A stretch of 64,000 nucleotides of DNA from Margaritifera margaritifera. Its lineage: Eukaryota > Mollusca > Bivalvia > Unionida > Margaritiferidae. This document shows positions 13,301 to 24,239 of this stretch, piece by piece. The stretch is from NCBI GenBank assembly GCA_029931535.1, contig JAQPZY010001621.1, forward strand, positions 1,674,001 through 1,738,000. The letters run 5' to 3'. Each line of letters opens with the position of its first letter. Within the stretch, counting starts at the first letter, position 1. Position numbers and translations under genes: made by a program. The notes beneath the pieces were generated by a model. The model made no database searches and was not told where the DNA came from. It worked only from the letters and a program-made list of their open reading frames with translations.

Positions 13301-15629
13301 GCTCTAGAGGCTTTATACAGGCAATATACAGCTCTAGGGGCTTTATACAGGCAATATACAGCTCTAGGGGCTTTATACAGGCAATATACAGCTCTAGGGG
13401 CTTTATACAGGCAATATACAGCTCTAGGGGCTTTATAAAGGCAATAGACAGCTCTAAGCCGTTTAAGTCCTCTAATAGGTGATGAATAAAGCCTGCATTT
13501 CCCATAATATGGTATCTTCTGTTTTCAATGTATTAAAATTAATTGGGAAATAACCTGTTTGCATGCGTATCTGCGTGTTCATGTATGTGTGTATTCACTC
13601 GTGTGTGCTTATGCGTGTGTTCTTATATAGCACTCTGTCTCAGAACTTTAAAATAGGAAACAGGTACGAAACAATGTTTTACTTGGGGCAATACATTATC
13701 ATTTAGATTTTAGACTTGTTCAGTTCTAACTGAGGAATTCCAGCAATATGGACCTACAATTAAAAACAACAACACGTTCCCATTTGCAGGATATATCACA
13801 ATTATATATGTGTGTTGAAGGCAACGTGCTTGCTTAGTTTTAGCAATAACTTTATTTTTTAACAATACTTACAATATTATGAATAATGTATATAACACAT
13901 TTTCCCCGTTCGTTTTCATATCGATATTATCATCTGCGTAAAAATAATATCTAAAATCTATCACAGTGTGCAATGAAATGCTAGATTCATCTACGAAGAT
14001 GTTATTCTGAGTAAGATAAAATCTATCACAGTGTGCAATGAAATGCTAGATTCATCTACGAAGATGTTATTCTGAGTAAGATAAAATCTATCACAGTGTG
14101 CAATGAAATGTTAGATTCATCTACAAAGATGTTATTCTGAGTAAGATCAAATCTATCACAGTGTGCACTGACATGCTGGATTCATCTACGAAAATGTTAT
14201 TCTGAGTAAGATAAAAGCTATTTTTAATAAGACGATACAATTGGCTATGTAGCACTTTTAGATTGGAGCATACGTTTCCTGGATACGTTGTATTATTTTT
14301 TTCCAAAATATTGTTATGGGATAAGTTATAACGCTCAAAAGACAGGTTGTTGGGAGAGCTCGTTGCAAGTTTTACACTAGCTAAAGTTTCCAGTATGATT
14401 CTCGATCTTGACCGTTGATATTAACAGCTGTCCACGGTTTTGCATGTGTGATCATACTGATATTTTCTTTTTGTATTGCTTTTCACAGTCAGGAGTCTAC
14501 CGATGGAAATTCCGAGTGTATGATTCAGACGACTCAAAGAGAGGCCCCCTGGATGTGAATTACTTCGTCTCATGCCCCAAGAATGGAACCACCGTCGGTT
14601 GGGTGTCGCTCAGCATAGATGTTAGGCAAGTCAGTCAATCACGACCCTGTGTTTATGAAGTTATTCTACTGGAGTGTTCACTCATACTCTGATATCGTTT
14701 TCTTAATAACCACCATAGTTTTAAACTAGATATAATGCAAAGTCTATATTTAGCGGCGGTCTTCATGAAATACGTTGCTTTTTCTCGAACACTTTATATG
14801 TTATTCAGTTTGTTCATTTCTAACCATCTACAAGTTTAGGTAACAGGCATTTTGAGTGTGATTTCTGATAATAATTTCAAAGAAGACTTATGCGTGCTCT
14901 TCATTGCAGTCATTCAAATTAACCTAAACATAATTTCCATCTCAACTTAAGCGCGAGTAATTAAAAATATGCTAAGTATTTTACAGCCTCTTTACAGATG
15001 AAAAGGAAAGACAACTGAGCTAGACATTGTTGTCGATTAGAATTTAAGTTTTCAAGAAAATCGGACAAAATTGGGCGCATTTCATTTGCACATATTATCT
15101 GAAAACACGTTCATATCATCGCTCCAAATTGTGTTATCAATTGTACCCATGCTCAATTGATAACCCAATTTTTTTAAGCTTAGAACTGTAGTGTATTTTA
15201 ATGTATTTTTTGTATTCGTAACTATGGAATTTGAACCCAAACGAAATCATATTTTATATATTATATAATGAGTTGCCAATTTAAAAAATCCCATCGATTT
15301 CCATTGTAACTGACATTGTTTGAAATTCTTATCATCAGATATATAAACGTGATACCACGGTCTATTCATGTCTGTTTTTGTAGGAAAATGAAAGTATTGT
15401 AAACAATTCAAAATATTTTCGATATTGATTAGCTCGTTTAAAGAAGTCACTTGAAAATATAGACGTTAAAATTCAAAACAGTCAAATCGCCCCACTCATG
15501 TTCCTGTTTTCGTTAGGACTGTAATCGGGGATAAATTATCAGTATATCTGGATATTTTGATGCATCAATCAGATAAATATAACGGTTACAAAAATTCCAC
15601 ATCTTTATTTAAAAAATACTACTTATTGC

Positions 15630-15712
<83 letters not shown>

Positions 15713-17751
15713 TGTGCGCAAATGAGAAAGAACCGCTGTGTGCCAATAAAGCCCACTGATAATCAAATGTGGAAATAAAAAAAATTTAAAAATTAAAAAA
15801 AGGCGAGGCAGAATGAATACAGTTGTTCATTCATACCACTAAAAGAATCCACGTTAAATTAATACGATCTTTTTTCCTACATTATAATGATTTTGATTAA
15901 TTGATCTTTTTATATTTTTTAAATATAGAACTTCCTTTGTCAGTAGAACATTGCAACATTGTACTCTTACCCCAATTTCAGCTCAGATCGACCTCTTGTC
16001 GTACAGTTTACGCAAAGTGATCAACCCACTTATAAGCTAAAGGTCGGTGATGTCTTCGATTATAAGATCTTGATCAATCCTTCTGGTACCGGCGCTAGTC
16101 AGTGTGAGCATCTACAGTGGATACATGGAATAATTTTAAATATAGTAAAACCTATCTGAGAGGATACCTCAATATATAGGACACATGGTCCGAATTTCAC
16201 CAACAAAACTTAGGTTATTACTTACAATAGAAGTCTAGAATCCTGTGATCGGATTGACCGAAATTTAAGTCCGACTTAAAGTTTACCAATAAAGTCGTCT
16301 TAAATCTAAAGTTAACTTTAAAACTTATGTTGGTGAAATTTGGGCCTGTTTGTTAATGATAACACTTTGAACCCGTTTTAAATGTTCAACCTTTACATAA
16401 AGGTCACTTGTCTGATAATGACAACTGTTGTGGTCCTTTGAGTGTCCTTGATAGACAGGTATCATTGCATTTTTTTCTCTTCTCTTGCTTTCGTTCTTTT
16501 TTTTTTTTTTTGAGGGGGGGGGGGGTAACGGCACTTTTAACACGTTATTGAATATACCATGCGTAGGAAATGGGAGCTAAGTGCCTTTTCAACGATACAC
16601 CGAAGTAGCCGACCCGTGCTGAACCGGGCGAGTATTTGGATCAGCGACCCTTTGATTACAAGTCCGACGCTCTACCAACTGAGCTGCGGCGGCTCCCTTG
16701 CTTTTTAAAGTAATACATCAATTTGATGCCAATGTCACGAGTTGAATAATTCTATGAGTGTGAGAAATGGTGAAAAAAACATTGAAGTTATTCAACCACT
16801 TTTATACATACCGTAGAAAAGGAATTAAAACCGTGCATTGTGACTTGAACTATACTCAGACGCCTCGAATATTTTGCTTAAACTTTTCCGACATCCTTAG
16901 TTGTTTTTACACTTTTTCGAGCGTCTACATTAAAATGGTTTTCTAAAACAGTGTAAGATGCATGACCCGCTTTCCCGTGGATCATATGCCGGCACCATTA
17001 TCTTCTTAAACTGAAGAGCGGAGCTGTCCCGTGCAGTTATATCAGACTTCTGATGTTGATCCATTTGTACTGTACGGAGATTCAAACCCGGATCCGCGGG
17101 TTACGGCACACATCGCCTTGTCTGTAAGCACCAAACCCTATATCCGGGTTCGAATCTCCGTGGAGTACGAATTAAAAATGATAATATTATTTATTCGTAT
17201 TTAAAAATCTGCTAATGTTATCAAGTATTCTCCTGTAGGATCCAGGGATAGCACTTTTCGCTCTGTGTGGTGTATATTTGTAATTCTGTCTAAGAACTTC
17301 TATATACCTTGATTTCTGTAGTAGGAATCCAGATGGACTGTGTACTTAGATGAGAATTAATTACTGGGTCGACATGCGGGTATGTCTGCTACGCACGAAT
17401 GTCTATACCACCGATTTTGTAGCATCATTTTTTGGAGATGTGTGCATGATCGAAATGGTATAGAGATAGGTGCTTACAGGCAAGGCGATGGGTGCCGTAA
17501 CCAGCGGATCCGGGTTCGAATCTCCATAGAGTACGAATTAAAAAATTCTCTAACCTGTATGATAATATGATAATATTATTTATTCGTATTTAAAAATTCT
17601 GCTAATGTTATCAAGCATTCTCCTGTAGGATCCAGGGATAGCACTTTCCGCTGTGTTTATATATTTGTAATTCTCTCTCTCTCTCTCCATATATAATTTC
17701 ACTTCATATAGACGCGCGTCCACCTGTAGGATTCATGGATAACAGTTTCCA

Positions 17752-17845
<94 letters not shown>

Positions 17846-18143
17846 CAACATTACAAGACACCCTTTAAACCCTCATCGAAGAATTTAAATACTCCCGTGA
17901 AATTGTCAATCACAACAGATGCCATCTGCTCAAATCTACCATTATTTGTCTATTGAATAAACTTTGAGAGAACCTATTATGTTTAAAATTCATTCGTTTC
18001 ACATCCACTGTACTACAACCTAACACATTTTATATTAAGTAATTTCGACGGTCGAGATGTTGATATATCATGGTCTCTAATGTGGAGTAAACAGGACAAT
18101 CTGGGAATAAACATAATCTTCTGAAGATAAATAAATAAATAGA

Positions 18144-18174
<31 letters not shown>

Positions 18175-19659
18175 TAATAATAATAACCACACATACAGAG
18201 TTTTTAGTATCTGTAACAGAAAGTCATATGTTATTGTGAAGTTGGATTAATGTCCATCCAGTGTGAGTCTTCATGTAATACATCTAAACCAAGTCAGACA
18301 AAATAAAAATAAACGAGATTCTACATTTTATATGGACATGCATGGCATATTTTTTTTTCTGATTTGCAACTATTCAGAATGCCACATTTTTTTTTCGTTT
18401 TTTGTTTGTAGTCATTCAGAAAGCCAGAGGAATATACGTATACAACTGCGAGGTGTCTAGTGACTATCAGTTCCAGGGGAACGTCTACCCTATCATAGAT
18501 GAAAACGGGTTTGTGTGTGCATGACATGAACACGCAGACACACACATGCATTCACATAATAATAATTTTAGAGATAGTGGGCTGTATAAAGTCATGATTG
18601 TATGGGTACGTAGAATTATTAAGCTATCTGGGTGCTCACATTTGATTTGTAGTAATGCCAAAATCCAAAACCTTGACATTTTTTCATTTTACGATCAAGA
18701 ACCTGTCGCACATTGTAGCTTGATTTATATCCATAGACCATGGCAATATACACTGCAAGTCTTTTTAAAATAAAAACATACCAGCAGAATATCACTTCAG
18801 ACTATTAACCCACAGTTCTCCAAAGATCAGCAAAGTAACTATTTTTGCCGCTATCTCCCTCCCAAAACGAAAACTATTCCGAAATTTATGAAAAAATCTG
18901 TGTGCATGTGCAGCCTATCCTACAACCATCATTAAACACAAAGATAGCCTTCGTATGTTCCAAGTTCTTTGGGATTTCCCAAATTTGTTGGTGAGGAACA
19001 CAACGATCAAGATCGAGCTATCACCTATTAGAATCATTTACAACATCTCGGGCCTTTCCGCCAACGGAAAAATACCTGGAATGTAATTCATTTATCTCTA
19101 TTATGCACATGACGCCATATTGGTTGGAAAGGCCTGAGATATTACAAATGAGATTAACTTAATAAATGGCCGTACTTCCGGCCAATGCATAAATTTGAAT
19201 ATATTAATCCATCTATTCATATTTGGTGATGTACGGGGTGGGGATGGGGGTCAGTATGTGGTTTTCTGTCAAGAAAACAATTAACACTTAAGTGTTATTT
19301 AGCGCCGGATTGAGAATGATTTTGTTCATTGCTATGCGTTCCAGATGCAGAATTCCCACCACGTCCTACGCTCCCACCACAGACTTCAAGCAGTCAAGTT
19401 CTAGTGGAGTCTTCCCAATAGTCTTGGAGGCAAAAGGGGCTTGGGTTCAGACTCTGGGAGAATCAAACAATGTATACTTACGATGTGACTACGGCATATG
19501 TACTGAAGAGAACGACCAATTTTGTGTGCAGGTTGGTAAATGAAAAAAAGCTAAATGCTAAATATTCAGTCAATATCCATAACATTTAGAGACGAAAAAT
19601 AGTCCTCTCCTGTAAAATTTGGTAGGTGTTTATATTTAATTATGGTAACCAATTTGTTT

Positions 19660-19744
<85 letters not shown>

Positions 19745-20596
19745 CTTCTTGTATTCGGGGCAATCTGGTTTTTTAATCAGACTATTTCGTTTTAATATAT
19801 ATTGATGCTAAACTCCACCATAAATGCCACTTTTGAACATGTTCGGGATAAAACTGTATCCTGAATGTAAGAGTAATCATATATTTATTTATTTATATTA
19901 AGAGATGTCAAGCCACAGTTAATACATCTACACAGCTGGCCAGCGAAAAGCTTGTTCCCAGTTCACCCTTAGTTATCGAGACAGCCTCCACTACCCGGTC
20001 TGCTACAACTACTAAGGCTTCGGTCGGAACAGGTGCAACTACAGCTAGTAAGTAGTACTTTATTTTTTTTTCATTACGCCATAACTGCTATTTTACCAAT
20101 GAATGTGCTGGAAAATGGCGTGAAACCCCACAAAACCAAACCAATCATTTTTAGGGGGTGTAATATCGCGGGGAAGTGGGGGGGGGGGGGACTCCACCCT
20201 ACCCCCCAGAAGATCCGCCCCTGTTTTTTATTCTTATATTTTAAATATATGTCGTAAAAGGCATGTAAGAATTTGTGCCCACGCTTAACTAAAATTAATT
20301 TTGAGAAAATCTTTGATTGTAATTATTTTTTTAATAATAGATCAGTTATAAGTCCTAGCTTGCATGTAAAAGTGATGGACATATATAATAACTATCTTTG
20401 GTGTTGTTTATGTACACCAGTTATAACTGGTGCTGTATCATTTATCCATCTTGACAATGGCTCCGCTACAATTACAGTACATATGTGTTTTTTGTTAATC
20501 ACGTACAGAAACAGCATGATGGTAAATTATTTTCGATGATAAGTACCATAAAAAACAATAATAGTCTTTGGAAATTTATTATAATTCTTCTGTAAG

Positions 20597-20676
<80 letters not shown>

Positions 20677-21022
20677 TTTAAGGAAACATTACATCCCCTC
20701 AGATTGAAAAGATCTTACGAGTTAGATCGACAGTGGGCTGTAAATGAATCTTTTCACTGATTGTCACTGGTTTTCTTTTCTTTTTTTTTTTTGATCCTTC
20801 ATTACAGGTAACGACAAAGTTATCATTGGTGTGATGAGCGCCCTTGGGGGTCTTCTGTTGATAGGCGCCATTATTGCTATTGCCGCTTGTCTGTATGCGG
20901 CCAGTAAGAAGAGACAGAAATACAAGAATGATCAAGAAACCGACAACGGAAGCTATGGTTTCTATGACAACCACTATTTCTATGACGATGCCTATTTTCC
21001 GAAAGGTCCATACAGATATTAG
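5170..21022 (+). CDS. ZP-A: zona pellucida domain type I membrane protein, 9 coding exons, 401 aa
   Basis: Exons: 5170-5220, 7814-7835, 9500-9729, 14489-14625, 15982-16103, 18412-18508, 19345-19531, 19903-20047, 20808-21022; the spliced length is 1206 nt including TAG. Residues 1-24 form a signal peptide (LLLLIF core). ZP-N has four cysteines at 29, 67, 95 (NNCGM) and 130. ZP-C has Cys200 (YNCEV), 221 (NGC), 267, 272, 280 and 284. Then come a Ser/Thr-rich linker, a transmembrane helix at 335-362 and a Tyr-rich tail. ZP domains polymerise into extracellular filaments (family knowledge). No polybasic furin site is seen, unlike ZP-B and ZP-C. Intron 4 has a GC donor (ttag|gcaagt); phase conservation with the paralogues supports it. 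A splice acceptor ends at 5160, so an upstream 5' UTR exon is expected. The biological role, such as egg coat or epithelial matrix, is unknown. Confidence 0.9.
5313..5396. repeat. (TATG)n microsatellite
   Basis: About 20 uninterrupted tetranucleotide copies at the 5' edge of the Penelope-like fragments in ZP-A intron 1. Confidence 0.98.
6799..6855. repeat. (CTAT)n microsatellite
   Basis: Perfect tetranucleotide run at the 3' end of the middle Penelope-like copy. A CTAT tract at the end of another copy (near 7277) suggests it was part of the element tail. Confidence 0.95.
7063..7176. repeat. Near-perfect inverted repeat, 55-bp arms, 4-bp loop
   Basis: The left arm (7063-7117) and right arm (7122-7176) are inverse complements with only about one mismatch; the spacer is gagg. 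The arm is Penelope-like 3'-end sequence; an uninverted version with different flanks is at 5425-5460. So a single element end has undergone local inverted duplication. It could extrude as a cruciform or form a strong RNA hairpin. Confidence 0.95.
7291..7378. repeat. (TA)n(TG)n microsatellite
   Basis: A TA run of about 60 bp passes directly into a TG run of about 26 bp, followed by imperfect CTAT copies. Confidence 0.97.
9353..9480. repeat. 60-bp tandem duplication before ZP-A exon 3
   Basis: Two copies of a 60-bp unit with few differences, ending just upstream of the polypyrimidine tract and acceptor of ZP-A exon 3. Not coding. Confidence 0.9.
10250..11090. repeat. 50-bp minisatellite, about 16 units
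   Basis: Units contain ggataaatgactagttg and ggctttatcaggcag and are in register at 50 bp with scattered substitutions. Located in ZP-A intron 3. Stops occur in the frames checked, so this is not a coding repeat. Confidence 0.95.
11192..11945 (+). mobile_element. Solo LTR (754 bp) with 4-bp target duplication ATAG
   Basis: Begins TGTTATGTATG and ends GTCGTAACA, giving the inverted termini TGTTA/TAACA, and is flanked by ATAG at 11188-11191 and 11946-11949. A TATA-like tttatatatg lies about 240 bp in, as expected for a U3/R promoter in sense orientation. The same 3' terminus occurs at 32418 and, inverted, at 57920. No internal region is present, so it is a recombined solo LTR. The 4-bp duplication fits Ty3/gypsy-type integration. 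Sits in ZP-A intron 3, sense strand. Confidence 0.82.
11990..12185 (+). mobile_element. tRNA-derived SINE
   Basis: The 5' part resembles a tRNA: an A-box-like ggtggctcagagcttagag and a B-box-like ggttccaatcc, about 45 bp apart. The tail reads gatgtgccgtaaaacacc, similar to LINE-tail sequence near 8697. The acceptor stem is not conserved, so this is not a functional tRNA. In ZP-A intron 3. Confidence 0.7.
12835..13460. repeat. 30-bp minisatellite, about 20 units
   Basis: The unit contains gctctaggggctttatacag, followed by a gcaata(g/a/t)aca spacer, in register at 30 bp for about 620 bp. Because 30 is a multiple of 3, long frames open on both strands; these are artefacts. In ZP-A intron 3. Confidence 0.97.
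13955..14217. repeat. 65-bp tandem repeat, 4 units
   Basis: Four units, each with atctatcacagtgtgca and gatgttattctgagtaag, highly similar to one another. In ZP-A intron 3, shortly before exon 4. Confidence 0.95.
15631..15708. repeat. (TA)n microsatellite
   Basis: Uninterrupted TA run in ZP-A intron 4. Confidence 0.98.
16535..16700 (-). mobile_element. tRNA-Thr-like SINE, minus strand
   Basis: On the minus strand the sequence reads cagctcagttggtagagcg, then a TGT-anticodon-like arm (ggacttgtaatc). The anticodon stem is mispaired, so this is not a tRNA gene. Its downstream body (aaaggcacttagctcccat) is shared with the copy at 21525-21770. In ZP-A intron 5. Confidence 0.75.
17070..17750. repeat. 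Composite repeat with inverted tRNA-like segments
   Basis: A B-box-like gggttcgaatctcc segment with its upstream 45 bp occurs at about 17467-17522 and, inverted, at about 17081-17137. A further direct copy of the B-box end is at about 17145-17160. The following block (from gagtacgaatta through ggatccagggatagcac) is duplicated directly at about 17163-17290 and 17527-17680, with a partial third copy near 17722. Probably SINE-related sequence that duplicated locally. In ZP-A intron 5. Confidence 0.75.
17754..17843. repeat. (TA)n microsatellite
   Basis: Uninterrupted TA run in ZP-A intron 5. Confidence 0.98.
18129..18186. repeat. (AAAT)n(AAT)n microsatellite
   Basis: Imperfect aaat copies followed by an aat run, about 225 bp upstream of ZP-A exon 6. 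Confidence 0.9.
19662..19741. repeat. (TA)n microsatellite
   Basis: TA run filling much of the short ZP-A intron 7. Confidence 0.98.
20599..20672. repeat. (TC)n microsatellite
   Basis: Perfect TC run in ZP-A intron 8, about 135 bp before the acceptor of the last exon. Confidence 0.98.
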
Positions 21023-21171
21023 TACAAGCAATCAGTAACTCTTGGCGCAAATCCTAGTTGCCTGCACAAAACATTTTTCTGTGTGTCATATTGTTAAGTT
21101 CAGCCTTATTTGAAAAGAGTTCAAAATGTACATAAAATACCTGAGAAGATATTCATGAACAATATGCTGGA

Positions 21172-21177
21172 AATAAA
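21172..21177 (+). terminator. Likely poly(A) signal of ZP-A
   Basis: AATAAA lies 150 bp after the ZP-A stop codon, with a T/G-rich stretch downstream. This implies a short 3' UTR of about 170 nt. Confidence 0.65.
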
Positions 21178-21524
21178 ATGTTTTCTGGACACACACGTTT
21201 TTGTTCTTGCTTAAGGCTCTCATTATCTACACATTTATTTTATATATACTTGAATGCTATAGAAATATTTGCAATTAAAAATAAATATTGAATGGCATAG
21301 AATCAATAAAGCGAAATATGATTTGTATTATAATTAGTTGCTTATAATTAGCTGCTTTGTAAGCCCCAACCAACTGTTTGGCACGTAAGAATCTTCACTA
21401 TGAGTAAAACGCACACTTCACCGTTCAAGATCTATGTTCATATGTACGTAAATAGGTACATACATATCTACATGCATGCGTAAGACAATTAGAAAGACCG
21501 ACACATGAAAATTTAAAAAAAAAA

Positions 21525-21770
21525 AAATGTGCTGGTTTTAATGGCAATTTTAACACACTATTGGCTATGTAATGCCGAGGAAATGAGAGCTAAGTGCCTT
21601 TCCCATGGACATGCCGAGGAAATGAGAGCTAAGTGCCTTTCCCATAGACATGCCGAGGAAATGAGAGCTAAGTGCCTTTCCCATGGACATGCCGAGGCAG
21701 AGGACCCACGACCCTTGGATTACAAGTTTGACGCTCTACCAACTGAGCTGCAGATGTTGCCTCAATATGA
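21525..21770 (-). mobile_element. tRNA-Thr-like SINE with internal 38-41 bp triplication, minus strand
   Basis: On the minus strand it begins cagctcagttggtagagcg with a degenerate anticodon arm. It then has three copies of a roughly 40-bp block containing tttcctcggcatg and aaaggcacttagctctca. It is related to the copy at 16535-16700, which has one block only. Lies between ZP-A and ZP-B. Confidence 0.75.
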
Positions 21771-21928
21771 AATTTAAATCAACTGAGATACTTACAGCTG
21801 TTCATGCTTTGCATTTATACTCTCTTGAATATTGAATATGGGCACGATATTCTCTTTCGACATGACGCCTTGCTTGTTTGGCCCATAATTATTTCTAATA
21901 CATTTGAATGTGCTGATCAAAAGTGTTT

Positions 21929-22460
21929 GATGTATGTATGTATGTATGTATGTATGTATGTATGTATGTATGTATGTATGTATGTATGTATGTATGTATG
22001 TATGTATGTATGTATGTATGTATGTATGTATGTATGTATGTACGCATGCATGTATGTATATATGTATGTATGTATACGTATGTATGTACGTACGTACGTA
22101 CATATGTATTTATGTATGTGTATGCATGTACGTGTATATATATGATTGCATGTTCATAAATATGTATGGATGTGTGTATGTATCTATATGTGCGTGCGTG
22201 CGTGCATGCATGCATGTATGTATGTATGTATGTATGCATGCATGTATGTATGTATGTATGTATGTATGTATGTATGTATGTATGTATGTATGTATGTATG
22301 TATGTATGACTTAGATGTTATACGACTTTGACTAGTGATGATATTATATAAATTGTATACTGTCATTAAAACTGTTTTAAAAATTATTGATTGATTGATT
22401 GATTGATTGATCGATTGATTGATTGATTGATTGATTGATAGATTGGTTGATTGACTGATT
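21929..22460. repeat. (TATG)n array followed by (GATT)n
   Basis: About 380 bp of TATG repeats, with an interrupted middle containing tacg, tgcg and gcatgcatg variants. A 70-bp non-repeat gap and a GATT run of about 70 bp follow. Reading frames inside are simple-sequence artefacts. Confidence 0.97.
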
Positions 22461-24235
22461 GACAATATATCGTTCATTGCTTTTTAAAAGGTAGCTCTAG
22501 CAATTCGACTTTTCTAAATTTTAGGGTCTATATTTTCCAGTTCCTTCCTACAATGGCCCATTCATGCATTTGTTTAAAAGATCGTAATTTTCCTATATAA
22601 AACAAATGCATGAGGGTCATTGAACAATATATGACAATGAACATTGTAACAGAATGTCAGTTACCATGGACGTCTTTGTTAAGTTCTTAATATGGAATTA
22701 ATTATTGAACGCATACTATAAAACGCTTATACAAGCTGTCCATATGGACTTGCTTACGTTTTCTTGCTCCTTTTACATTAAACGAAAATCATTTTCACTA
22801 ATGTTGATCACAAAACCCAAAGTGAAGAGAGTAAATGTTCTATAAAGTACACATTACATGTTGAATAACTAACCTGATTAGGGGTAATAAGACAATTTAT
22901 CTATGCTTTACTTATGTCCCTACGGTCACGAATACCGCGCCTAATAGCATTTGTGGTGGCCAAAAAATCATTTAGTTAAAAAAAAAAAACTTTTTATATA
23001 AATTTATGATGGCTATATTTTCAGGCGCATGCCTAATTTGTAATTCTTGAGGAAGTGGTACTTTGCATGAAAAGGTTATGAAAATGAGTCCTCTAATTTT
23101 GTATCTGTAAAATTGAAGCAGTTGTAATCAAAGGTTATTTATCTCGTCACTAAATCATGTAATCAACTTTCAATATATTTTGTCTTTATCCTAATATGTA
23201 TGACCCTAAAATAAAATTTACAAGGAGTAAGACTATATTGTCTATTTCAAAGCTTCATGAAATTAAAATTTAGGAGGAGCAGAACCAAAAGATTTTAAGT
23301 TAATTGCTCCCCAGTCTCAAACTGATCTGTTTTCTTTGAAAATGGGCGTTTTCCCTTAATGAAAGATATTTAGATTGTTGTCACGACTTCGTTCTCCATG
23401 TATCAACTTCAGGTACCTGAGTTTTTGACGATTTATAATTACGAATAATGTTGTATGTTCCCAAAAGATCACGCATGACTGAGTTTGTTGTATGTTCCCA
23501 AAAGATCACGCATGACTGAGTTTGTGATTTAGACTTAAAGGGTGGGTTCGTTTAAATATGTTTCTAAGGGATGATACATAGATTGCAGCAAACCGTATAT
23601 TCTCTACCATTAGTAATAGTGTAAATGTAAATTAGTCATGTAAATTGTATCCCCAGGACCTTTTCTCACAACAAACGTCAAGAAAAGTCTTTCTAGAAAT
23701 AATTGCGTTTTCATCGTTTCGGTGTAATGCACATACAGGCCATGTTGCATGGGGACCAATTTTCTTTTCAAGATCATAGTTATACTTCAAATTTAATACG
23801 GCAGTCATGCTTTTCATATATCTTGTATACTAAACCGTTGTTCAAGGCGACTGGTTCACGAAAATATAATTATTCGTGCATGAACCGTAACCGCAGTTTC
23901 ACTAGGCCAGAGCCAAAGATTACCCGAATGTAGGAAGGATTTTGATGGCGGATGTCATTCTAACCCGATAATGCGGTAAGTCTGCGATAGTTTTATGTTC
24001 ATGTCCATATAATTCATTATAAGAAATCAGCTTATAAACTGGGCATAATAGGCTCACAATTATATCAAGAAGAGTGATTAAGCGGGTGATGCTAAAAAAT
24101 AGTATGTCCTTTGGCTCAATCGATAAATTTTAAATACTATTTAAAATTGCTAAGCCATTTACAAATAGGCCAGACAGTACAATTTCCCACCGTGCTTGCG
24201 TTATCATTGAAGCCCGTGTATGGGCAATTATCAGA
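22461..24235. other. Intergenic sequence, no gene recognised
   Basis: No coding frame with recognisable content was found. A direct duplication of about 40 bp containing gttcccaaaagatcacgcat occurs at 23446-23525. Confidence 0.5.
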
Positions 24236-24239
24236 CGAG

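Noticed and set aside
12678..13505. Reading frames of 86-132 codons on both strands over a 30-bp repeat, which look like a repetitive protein
   Set aside because: The unit length is a multiple of three, so frames stay open on both strands at once; the segment lies inside ZP-A intron 3, with no splice-compatible exon phase.
16600..16700. tRNA-Thr gene on the minus strand
   Set aside because: The anticodon stem is mispaired and the sequence continues into a repeated SINE body also found at 21525-21770.
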